NCBI GenBank assembly: GCA_038040325.1
Contig: JBBPIM010000002.1
Coordinates: 1-64,000, forward strand
Direction: 5' to 3'
DNA from: Mayfieldus profundus
GTDB lineage: Bacteria; Actinomycetota; Thermoleophilia; Solirubrobacterales; 70-9
DNA: 64,000 nt
In this document: one piece after another, positions 23,940 to 30,119 of the stretch
How positions within the stretch are numbered: the first letter of the stretch is position 1
How the letters are laid out: each line of letters starts with the position of its first letter
Program-made: the position numbers and the translations under genes
Notes under the pieces: model-generated
The model's input: only the letters and a program-made list of their open reading frames with translations
The model's database searches: none
What the model was told of the DNA's origin: nothing

Positions 23940-24593
23940 CTAGAGCTTCAGCACAAGGGTGATCCCGTCCGAGATGCCCAGCATTGCCGACTCGACGCGC
24001 TCGTCGGCGGCGATCCGGTCGTTCAGCTCCCGCATCACCTGGACCGCCCTGCGGTCGGCGTCCGGATCGACGACCTCGCCGCCGAGGAACACGTTGTCCA
24101 GCATGATCAGACCGCCGGAGCGAAGCAGGCGAAGGGATTCCTCGTAGTAGTCGGGGTACGACTCCTTGTCGGCGTCGATGTAGGCGAAGTCGAACGGCTC
24201 GTCGGGCGCCAGCGAGCGCAGCGTCTCCAGTGCCGGGCCGAGTCGCAACTCGATCCGATCGGCGAGGCCCGCCTGCTCCCAGTGCCGGCGCGCGATCTCG
24301 GTCCACTCCTCGCTCACGTCGCAGGTCACGAGGCGGCCGTGGGCCGGCAGGCCCCGCGCGATCGCGATCGCGCCGTAGCCGGTGAAGGTGCCGACCTCCA
24401 GAGCGCGAGCGGCACCGATCGCGCGTACCAGCAGGGTGATCAGCGCCGCCTGCTCGGGCGCCGTCTGCATCACCGCGACGCCGCCCAGCTCCTCGGTCTC
24501 GGCGGCGAGCGCCTCCAGCGCGGGGTCGCTGCGCGAGTGCTCGACCGCATAGCGATGCAGCTCGGCGGTCATCTCGATGAACTTGTCCGGCAC
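23940..24593 (-). CDS. SAM-dependent O-methyltransferase (catechol / caffeoyl-CoA type)
   Basis: The 217-residue class I methyltransferase has motif I ALEVGTFTGYGAIAIARGLP, then VTCDVSEEW, FDFAYIDADKESYPDYYEE (metal-binding Asp) and LIMLDNVFLGGEV (Asp/Asn metal ligands). This is the typical bacterial O-methyltransferase family 3 layout that acts on vicinal hydroxyls with Mg2+. The start GTG 24593 gives the family N-terminus VPDKFIEMTAEL. Its first base overlaps the stop of the rhomboid-like gene, so translation is coupled. Confidence 0.9.
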   Translation of the reverse strand: MPDKFIEMTAELHRYAVEHSRSDPALEALAAETEELGGVAVMQTAPEQAALITLLVRAIGAARALEVGTFTGYGAIAIARGLPAHGRLVTCDVSEEWTEIARRHWEQAGLADRIELRLGPALETLRSLAPDEPFDFAYIDADKESYPDYYEESLRLLRSGGLIMLDNVFLGGEVVDPDADRRAVQVMRELNDRIAADERVESAMLGISDGITLVLKL

Positions 24594-25354
24594 TAGCCCG
24601 CGGGACGCAGCCTGGCCGCAGCGAAGCCGCACAGCGCGCCGACCACCCCGCCGCCGAGGCCGGCGAACACGCTGGCCGTATCCTCGAAGACGGGCAGCAG
24701 CAGCAGGACCGCCGCCGCCACGGCGACTCCCACCTGGTCGAGCTCCTCGTCGATCGAGTTGCGGGCCTCGGCGCTGCGCAGCATGTACCAGGCGGCCAGG
24801 GCGCCGAGGGCGATCCCGTTGCCCCCGGCGGCGAGCAGCTCGCCGCCGGTCGCGGTCTCGGCGGCGTCCGCAACGAGCATCCCCAGCGCCCCGCAGCCGA
24901 CCAGCAGCAGCAGGGTCGGGACGCTTCCCAGGCGTCGCTCCAGGCCGGGCGCGAACAGGACCAGGGCGACGGCAACCACGAACAGGTAGCCGAGATCGAG
25001 ATAGGCGAAGGGGGCGGCCAGATATCGCCATGGCTCGTCTGCCACGGGTGCCACGATCGCGCCGAAGTCGGTCAGAGGCCGGTCGGTCGCCCGCTGCACC
25101 AGCACCAGCACGGCCGAGGCGGCGATCACGGCGATCGTCGCGTTGGGGCGAACTGCGTCGAACGCCTCGGTGGGACTGCGCCCGAAGCGCCGTCGCCGGG
25201 CGCGCCGCTGCTTGGCCTCGATGCCCTCCTCGGTCCGCTGCAGCTTTGGGGCCCGCTTGCGCAGCCGGGCGCCGCAGTACGGGCACTCGGTCACGTAGGG
25301 GCTGACCTCCGAGCCGCAGCTCTTGCAGACGACGCTCAACTCGGGCGAGCTCAC
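24593..25354 (-). CDS. Zinc-ribbon protein with catalytically dead rhomboid-like membrane domain
   Basis: The 253-residue protein has an N-terminal zinc ribbon (Cys10, Cys13, Cys24, Cys27), a basic linker (KQRRARRRRFGR) and six hydrophobic helices in rhomboid order. The rhomboid GxSG loop reads GGNG (177-180), with Asn179 at the place of the nucleophile. The helix that should carry the His reads FAGLGGGVVGAL, with Ala231 at the His position. Both catalytic residues are missing, so it is likely a pseudoprotease. The start is GTG 25354, overlapping the HxlR stop as GTGA; the stop overlaps the O-methyltransferase start. Confidence 0.75.
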   Translation of the reverse strand: MSSPELSVVCKSCGSEVSPYVTECPYCGARLRKRAPKLQRTEEGIEAKQRRARRRRFGRSPTEAFDAVRPNATIAVIAASAVLVLVQRATDRPLTDFGAIVAPVADEPWRYLAAPFAYLDLGYLFVVAVALVLFAPGLERRLGSVPTLLLLVGCGALGMLVADAAETATGGELLAAGGNGIALGALAAWYMLRSAEARNSIDEELDQVGVAVAAAVLLLLPVFEDTASVFAGLGGGVVGALCGFAAARLRPAG

Positions 25355-25662
25355 GTCCCGAGCATAGCCTCCCGCTCCTGGCGCTCGCGCGCCGCGGCTT
25401 CCGCCCAGCGATTGAGGTCGTACAGCACCCGCGCCAGCTCGCGGCCGGCGGCGCTGAGGCGGTAGCGGCGGCCCTCGTCGCGCTCGACGACCCCGCCGGC
25501 ATCGAGATCGCGCAGGCGCTCGGCCAGCACCGAGGAGCTGATTCCGGTGCGGGCGCGCAGCTGGGAAAACCCCAGCGCGTCGCGTCGCAGCTCCCAGACG
25601 AGGCGCAGGGCCCAGCGTCGGCCCAGCATCTCCAGGGTGTCGATCACCGGTCGGGACGCCAT
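25351..25662 (-). CDS. HxlR-type winged-helix transcriptional regulator
   Basis: The 103-residue protein is a single winged helix: LEMLGRRWALRLVWELRRDA, then GFSQLRARTGISSSVLAERL with the recognition helix, and wing VVERDEGRRYRLSAAGREL. The usual redox-sensing Cys near the start of HxlR/HypR proteins is absent (SRPVIDTLE). It is first in a four-gene chain with overlapping or near-overlapping frames (HxlR, rhomboid-like, O-methyltransferase, GNAT), which it may regulate. The ATG is at 25662. Confidence 0.88.
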   Translation of the reverse strand: MASRPVIDTLEMLGRRWALRLVWELRRDALGFSQLRARTGISSSVLAERLRDLDAGGVVERDEGRRYRLSAAGRELARVLYDLNRWAEAAARERQEREAMLGT

Positions 25663-25723
25663 GCGTGGTTCGATTATCGAACTTTAGAGGCGAAAATGCA
25701 AGGGCTTTGGTGCGAAATCCGAA

Positions 25724-26833
25724 CTATTCCGCCGAAGCCTCGCACAGCTCCCGCACCAAGGCCTTCACGTCGCCCTTCCGCTCGAGGACCTCCAGCTGGC
25801 GGCGCGCGCCCGTGCCTCCCTCGATCAGCCGACGCACCCCCTCGATCTCGTCCCCGCACCCCACCTCCTGCGCGTGCTCTCGCAGCTCGTCGAGCAGGTG
25901 GGTCGCCATCTGGGTGGCCGGGCGCTGCTCGGGCTCGGGGAAGTCGATCAACTCGCCCTCCATCCCACGCAGCGCGGCCCGCACCTTGTTGTCGTCGATC
26001 AGCTCCGTCGGCACCTCGACCATCGCCTTCTCCTGGTCGAAGAAGCTCGAGTAGCGGTGCACGAGCGCCACCACCAGCGCGGCAAGTGCCACCGTGTTCT
26101 CCAGCCGCGTCTGCTGGTCGAACACTCGTACCTCGACCGTCCCCAGCTTGGGGTGCGGCCGCACGTCGAACCACAGGTAGGTGTAGTCGGGGATCGCGCC
26201 CGCATCCATCATCAGCTTGACGCGGCTCGAGTAGATCTCCCAGCTGCCGTAGTGCGGGGGAATGCCGGCTCGGGGAAAGGCGCGGAAGACCGGCGTCCGC
26301 GAGGACATCATCCCGGTCACCTTGCCGCGCCAGACCGGCGAGTTGGTCGACAGCGCCAGCAGCAGCGGCAGGTGGCGGCGGACACCGTCGGCGATGTAGA
26401 CCGCCTTGTTGGGGCCGGTCACGCCGACATGCACGTGGGTGCCGAAGATCAGCTCCTGGCGGGCGATGTAGCCGAGCTGAGAGACGAGCTCCTCATAGCG
26501 GGGGCGCTCGACGATCAGCTGCTCCTCCCAAAGCGCCGTCGGGTGCGTGCCCGATGCGGCCAGCAGCATCCCGTGGCGGCCGGCCGCCTCGCGCACCATC
26601 TTGCGCAGCTCTCGCAGCTCCTCGGCCGCATCAGCCACGCTCGGGTGCGGTTTGCTGGCGATCTCCAGCACCGACTGCATCAGCTCGGGCTTGACGGTGC
26701 CCTCGGCGCGCTCCCCGAGGTCATCGAGGATCGTCTCGATGCCCTGCGCAAGCTCGAGCGTTTCGGCGTCGAGGAGCATCATCTCCTCCTCGATACCGAC
26801 GGTGAACGGGGTGCCGCGAAAGCGATGTTCCAT
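25724..26833 (-). CDS. Carboxylate-amine ligase, YbdK-type glutamate-cysteine ligase 2 family
   Basis: The 369-residue protein of the GCS2 family has FTVGIEEEMMLLDAETLEL at the start and KPELMQSVLEIASKPH. The metal and substrate segment is IFGTHVHVGV, followed by SSRTPVFRAFPRAGIPP and LWFDVRPHPKLGTVEVRVFD. It catalyses ATP-dependent ligation of a carboxylate and an amine. Actinobacterial members are often called putative GshA, but Actinomycetota use mycothiol, so glutathione synthesis is not assumed. I chose ATG 26833; the open frame extends 37 codons further, into the divergent promoter region of the aldolase gene. Confidence 0.9.
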   Translation of the reverse strand: MEHRFRGTPFTVGIEEEMMLLDAETLELAQGIETILDDLGERAEGTVKPELMQSVLEIASKPHPSVADAAEELRELRKMVREAAGRHGMLLAASGTHPTALWEEQLIVERPRYEELVSQLGYIARQELIFGTHVHVGVTGPNKAVYIADGVRRHLPLLLALSTNSPVWRGKVTGMMSSRTPVFRAFPRAGIPPHYGSWEIYSSRVKLMMDAGAIPDYTYLWFDVRPHPKLGTVEVRVFDQQTRLENTVALAALVVALVHRYSSFFDQEKAMVEVPTELIDDNKVRAALRGMEGELIDFPEPEQRPATQMATHLLDELREHAQEVGCGDEIEGVRRLIEGGTGARRQLEVLERKGDVKALVRELCEASAE

Positions 26834-26848
26834 GCTCAGGACCCGCCT

Positions 26849-26899
26849 TATACTGCGGGCGGGACCAGACGGCGCCACCAACGCCCCGAACTCAGGAGG
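26849..26899 (+). promoter_or_regulatory. Putative -10 box and ribosome-binding site of the aldolase gene
   Basis: TATACT (26849-26854) is a good -10 hexamer inside a GC-rich inverted repeat (CCCGCC/GGCGGG). AGGAGG at 26894-26899 lies 11 nt before ATG 26911. The -35 element is unclear. Confidence 0.4.
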
Positions 26900-26910
26900 A
26901 TCGAGCCCAG

Positions 26911-27831
26911 ATGGAAGTGAAGAGCCTGACCGAGCAGAAGTCACTGCTTGCGACGCTGTCGCCGGGCAAGCGCGCGAGGCTGCGCCGGCTGCTGTTCGAG
27001 TTCGGGCCCGGCAACGGAACGCTGTTGCTGCTTCCGATCGACCAGGGCATCGAGCACGGCCCGCGCGACTTCTTCCCCAACCCGGCCTCCAAGGACCCCG
27101 AGTACCAGTTCCGACTCGCCGCCGAGGCGGGCTATTCGGCGATCGCCTGCCAGATCGGGCTGGCGACCAAGTACTACCCCGACTACGCGGGCCAGGTGCC
27201 GCTGATCCTCAAGGTCAACGGCAAGACCGACATCCCGCCCGACGACAACGCGTTCTCCACCTGCAACGCCGGGGTCGAGGACGCGGTGCGGCTCGGCGCC
27301 GATGCGGTCGGCTACACCCTCTACGTGGGCTCGCCGCGGCAGGACGAGGACCTCGCCCAGCTGCGCGGCGTGCGCCAGGATTGCGAGCGCTACGGCATGC
27401 CGCTGGTGATCTGGGCTTACCCGCGCGGCTCGGCGATCGAAGAGAAAGGCGGTCGCGACTCCTTCTACGCGATCGACTATGGGGCGCGGATGGCGATGGA
27501 GATGGGCGCCGACGTGGTAAAGCTGAACATGCCGAAGATCAACCCGGAGAAGGACAAGGACGCGCCGGCCCCCTACAACGAGCTGGACGTCTCCCAGGAG
27601 GAGGCGATCCGCCAGTGCGTCGAGTCGGCCGGCCGGGCTCTGGTCGTGCTCTCGGGCGGCTCGAAGGTCGACGACGAGACCGTGCTGCGCAACACTCGCG
27701 AGGTCATGGAAGCCGGCGGCACCGGCGTGATCTTCGGCCGCAACGTCTGGCAGCGTGAGTGGAGCGAGGCGCTGGCGATCATCGAGCAGATCAAGGAGAC
27801 GCTGCTCTCCAACGTGCGTCGGATTCCCTAA
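26911..27831 (+). CDS. fbaB: Class I fructose-bisphosphate aldolase, DhnA/archaeal type
   Basis: The 306-residue protein has the DhnA-type class I aldolase features: LLPIDQGIEHGPRDF near the N-terminus, the Schiff-base Lys204 in GADVVKLNMPKI, and the phosphate-binding end LSGGSKVDDE plus GTGVIFGRNVWQRE. It cleaves fructose 1,6-bisphosphate, or a related ketose phosphate, in glycolysis/gluconeogenesis. ATG 26911 is preceded by AGGAGG. The gene stands alone, divergent from the carboxylate-amine ligase. Some relatives act as DERA-like or aminoDHQ aldolases, but the length and DQGIEHG motif favour FBP aldolase. Confidence 0.9.
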   Translation: MEVKSLTEQKSLLATLSPGKRARLRRLLFEFGPGNGTLLLLPIDQGIEHGPRDFFPNPASKDPEYQFRLAAEAGYSAIACQIGLATKYYPDYAGQVPLILKVNGKTDIPPDDNAFSTCNAGVEDAVRLGADAVGYTLYVGSPRQDEDLAQLRGVRQDCERYGMPLVIWAYPRGSAIEEKGGRDSFYAIDYGARMAMEMGADVVKLNMPKINPEKDKDAPAPYNELDVSQEEAIRQCVESAGRALVVLSGGSKVDDETVLRNTREVMEAGGTGVIFGRNVWQREWSEALAIIEQIKETLLSNVRRIP

Positions 27832-27883
27832 CTCGTCTAGCGGCCGGGACGGAGAGATCCCGCCCGCCGCGACTTAGACCCGG

Positions 27884-28474
27884 GTGGGCATGCCGGGAAG
27901 GCGGTACACGCGCGGAGCCGGGCTGGGAAGCCTGGTGCTGCTGGTGCTTGTCGCGATCGTCGTCTTCGGCGACGGCGGCGACGAAGCACGCGACACGGGG
28001 CGCGCGGAGGGTGGCCGGGCGCAAGCAGGCGACGCGGGGTATGCCGGGGGCGGGCGGAAGCCGGGGCCGGGGGTGCCCGCGCGGGTCACCCGCGTCGTCG
28101 ACGGCGACACCGTCGAGGTGCTGATCGCAGGCCGCGAGGAGGACGTCCGCTACATCGGCGTCGACACGCCGGAGACCGTGAAGCCCGGCGAGCCCGTGCA
28201 GTGCTTCGGCCCCCAGGCAAGCGCCTTCAACCACCGCCTGGTCGAGGGACGAAGGGTTCGCCTCGTCTTCGACGCCGAGCGGCGCGACTTCTACGGCCGT
28301 CTGCTCGCCTACGTCTATCTGCGCGGCGAGCTGGTGAACGCCCGGCTGGTGCGCCGCGGCTACGCGAGGACGCTCACGATCGAGCCGAATGACACGTACG
28401 CGGCGTTGTTCGTGCGCCTTCAGCGCCTCGCCGGGCGAGAGGGGCGGGGGCTCTGGGACGCATGCTCCCCATGA
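27884..28474 (+). CDS. Membrane-anchored or secreted thermonuclease-family (SNase) protein
   Basis: The 196-residue protein starts with a basic segment and a transmembrane/signal helix (LGSLVLLVLVAIVVFG). A Gly/Arg-rich linker leads into a staphylococcal-nuclease domain (about 65-190): ARVTRVVDGDTVEVL, RYIGVDTPETV, ERRDFYGRLLAYVYL, VRRGYARTL. The catalytic Arg/Glu/Arg set (Arg and Glu around GVDTPE; second Arg in the DFYGR region) is present. It is a Ca2+-dependent extracellular nuclease by family. GTG 27884 and ATG 27890 are both possible starts. Confidence 0.85.
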   Translation: MGMPGRRYTRGAGLGSLVLLVLVAIVVFGDGGDEARDTGRAEGGRAQAGDAGYAGGGRKPGPGVPARVTRVVDGDTVEVLIAGREEDVRYIGVDTPETVKPGEPVQCFGPQASAFNHRLVEGRRVRLVFDAERRDFYGRLLAYVYLRGELVNARLVRRGYARTLTIEPNDTYAALFVRLQRLAGREGRGLWDACSP

Positions 28475-28491
28475 GTTGGGTAGTTTGCTTG

Positions 28492-28510
28492 CGGCCCCGC
28501 GACGGGGCCG
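28492..28510 (+). terminator. Hairpin after the nuclease gene
   Basis: The 7-bp perfect stem CGGCCCC/GGGGCCG with loop GCGAC is followed by ATTTCAT. It ends 8 nt before the next gene's ATG, so it could also affect that gene's translation. Confidence 0.5.
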
Positions 28511-28518
28511 ATTTCATC

Positions 28519-28764
28519 ATGACCTCGCGAATGCGACAGAGCATTTCCCAGTTCGAGGTGGCCTTCGAGCAGGAGACCGCCCTCGAACGGCGCCGCCGTG
28601 AGCAGCTTCGCAGCCGCGCCGCAAACCGCTCCCGCGCCCGCCGCATCGCCCGCGTCGAGCAGAGGGGCAAGGTGCGGTTCAGCGTTCTCGTCGCCTGCCT
28701 CACTCTCACCGTGGTGACGGTGGTGGTGGCGATGTTCGAGACGCTCGCCTGGCTGATGGCCTAG
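28519..28764 (+). CDS. Small basic single-pass membrane protein
   Basis: The 81-residue product has a helical, very basic cytoplasmic part (LERRRREQLRSRAANRSRAR) and a C-terminal transmembrane helix (FSVLVACLTLTVVTVVVAMF). I do not recognise the family. Start ATG 28519 follows the hairpin; the open frame extends upstream to 28462 across the nuclease stop, but that extension is the hairpin region. The C-terminal end lies 12 bp from the convergent csrA stop. Confidence 0.65.
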   Translation: MTSRMRQSISQFEVAFEQETALERRRREQLRSRAANRSRARRIARVEQRGKVRFSVLVACLTLTVVTVVVAMFETLAWLMA

Positions 28765-28776
28765 CGAGCGACGCGG

Positions 28777-28998
28777 TCACTCGGAGCTTGTGAGCTCCTT
28801 GACGTCGACCCCTGGCCTTCCGTTCCCGCCACTGCGCTCGGCCTCGATGCGCAGATAGACCTCCTTGCGGAACACGGGAACCTCGTCAGGGGCCTCGATC
28901 CCGATCCGGACCTTTTCGCCGGACACCGACAGGATCGAGATCTCGACCTCGTCGCCGATCATGATGCTTTGATTGGACCTTCGTGTCAGTACGAGCAT
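28777..28998 (-). CDS. csrA: Carbon storage regulator CsrA
   Basis: The 73-residue protein starts MLVLTRRSNQSIMIGDEVEI and continues VRIGIEAPDEVPVFRKEVYL, the classic CsrA dimer fold. Arg6/Arg7 and the VxVxRxEV strand form the RNA-binding faces. It binds GGA loops in mRNA leaders and blocks translation. In Gram-positive bacteria csrA is normally found beside fliW and hag; here no flagellar gene is in view. The start is ATG 28998 with GGGAGG just upstream. An inverted repeat GGTAC-N5-GTACC lies 23 bp upstream of the start. Confidence 0.95.
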   Translation of the reverse strand: MLVLTRRSNQSIMIGDEVEISILSVSGEKVRIGIEAPDEVPVFRKEVYLRIEAERSGGNGRPGVDVKELTSSE

Positions 28999-29020
28999 GC
29001 AGCCTCCCACGCCATACTTG

Positions 29021-29035
29021 GGTACGTCCAGTACC
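29021..29035. promoter_or_regulatory. Inverted repeat GGTAC-N5-GTACC upstream of csrA
   Basis: This short perfect dyad sits in the only AT-rich patch of the neighbourhood (CTAATTTTAAG follows) between the divergent csrA and the 29144 gene. It may be an operator or part of the csrA leader. Confidence 0.35.
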
Positions 29036-29143
29036 TAATTTTAAGTAACGCCATGGTCAGTAGCTTTGCAGGTCTGAACCGCAGATGCAACCCACATGCC
29101 TGCGCGCGGCCATGCTCGCCGGTTGACTAGACTCGCCGCCCCG

Positions 29144-29719
29144 ATGGCACCGAGATCACTGCGTCCACAGCTCAACCAGATCCGCGCCTGGGTCCGCCAG
29201 GGCCGCACCGACGCCTGGATCGCCCACCAGCTCGAGATCGGTACGTCCGAGCTTCGCGAGTTCCGCCGCCAGCACGGCCTCTCCGCGGACGACGAGGAGA
29301 CGGGCTCCGCCGAGGTCGACCTACGCGACGAGATCGAAGCCGAAATCGAAGCCTCCGAGGCTGAGAAGGGCGTGGAGGAAGAGGAGGAGCCCGAGGACAG
29401 GGCGGAGGAGGAAGAGTCCGACGGAAGCGAGGCCGAGGGACGGCCGCGCCGGCGCAGGCGCAGGGGACGGCGCGGTGGACGCGGCCGCCGCTCGAAGCCG
29501 GGCCCCCTCGAGGCGACCTTCGATCATGGGGATCGGGACGGCTTCGGCCTCTGGCTGGACCCGGCGGTTCAGGAGAACCAGACCTATTCCGAGCACTGGG
29601 CCGGGCACAGCGAGGTCACCGTGACGATCGAACCCGACCAGATCGTGATCAAGCGCGCCGGCTCCGGCGATTCAGGCTCGAGCGACCCCGGGCCCGCCGA
29701 CTCCGACACAGACGAATAG
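29144..29719 (+). CDS. Hypothetical protein with HTH-like start, acidic block and Arg/Gly-rich block
   Basis: The 191-residue protein has four parts. A helical N-terminus (LNQIRAWVRQGRTDAWIAHQ and onward, about 1-45) looks like a helix-turn-helix. A run of Glu/Asp follows (about 55-105), then a strongly basic RRRRRRGRRGGRGRR tract and a compact C-terminal domain ending VTVTIEPDQIVIKRAG. The charge-block layout is typical of RNA- or DNA-binding proteins with disordered linkers. I do not recognise the family. The start is probably ATG 29144; ATG 29096 is possible but gives a non-conserved Arg-rich leader. Confidence 0.65.
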   Translation: MAPRSLRPQLNQIRAWVRQGRTDAWIAHQLEIGTSELREFRRQHGLSADDEETGSAEVDLRDEIEAEIEASEAEKGVEEEEEPEDRAEEEESDGSEAEGRPRRRRRRGRRGGRGRRSKPGPLEATFDHGDRDGFGLWLDPAVQENQTYSEHWAGHSEVTVTIEPDQIVIKRAGSGDSGSSDPGPADSDTDE

Positions 29720-29725
29720 GCCGCG

Positions 29726-30097
29726 CTAGGCGCGAGACTCGCTGGCCAGCTCCCTGCCGCCCGCGAAGTCGGTGGCGCCGCGCAGGTACAGCCAGAAGGC
29801 GGCGTCCGCGAGCGAGCTCGGATCCGGATCGGCGTCCGGATTGACCTGCAGGGCGACCTCCAGGCACCAGTCTGTACCGGCCGAGTACAGCTCGGCGAGC
29901 TGGGAGGCGCGGAAGGTCGGGCCGATCCGGCGCCTCAGCTCTTCGCGGATCGCATCCACGACGCGCCCGGCGCTGCGGTAGGCGCGCGGGTCGTCGCGCA
30001 GCTCCTCCAGCGCGCGATAGCCCTCCTCCCACTGAAAGAGGGCGTTCTCGAGCGGGTAGCTCACGCCGTGACTGTACCCATGGCCGCAGCAACCCAT
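29726..30097 (-). CDS. Conserved hypothetical protein, helical, soluble
   Basis: The 123-residue protein begins SYPLENALFQWEEGYRALEE and ends DAAFWLYLRGATDFAGGREL. It has repeated helix pairs and no membrane segment or known catalytic motif. I do not recognise the family. Start ATG 30097 (MGCCGHG) or GTG 30064, just before SYPLEN, are both possible. It follows the GT-C membrane protein by 22 bp in the same direction. Confidence 0.65.
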   Translation of the reverse strand: MGCCGHGYSHGVSYPLENALFQWEEGYRALEELRDDPRAYRSAGRVVDAIREELRRRIGPTFRASQLAELYSAGTDWCLEVALQVNPDADPDPSSLADAAFWLYLRGATDFAGGRELASESRA

Positions 30098-30119
30098 GCC
30101 AGCCGGCGCCCAGACCGGG

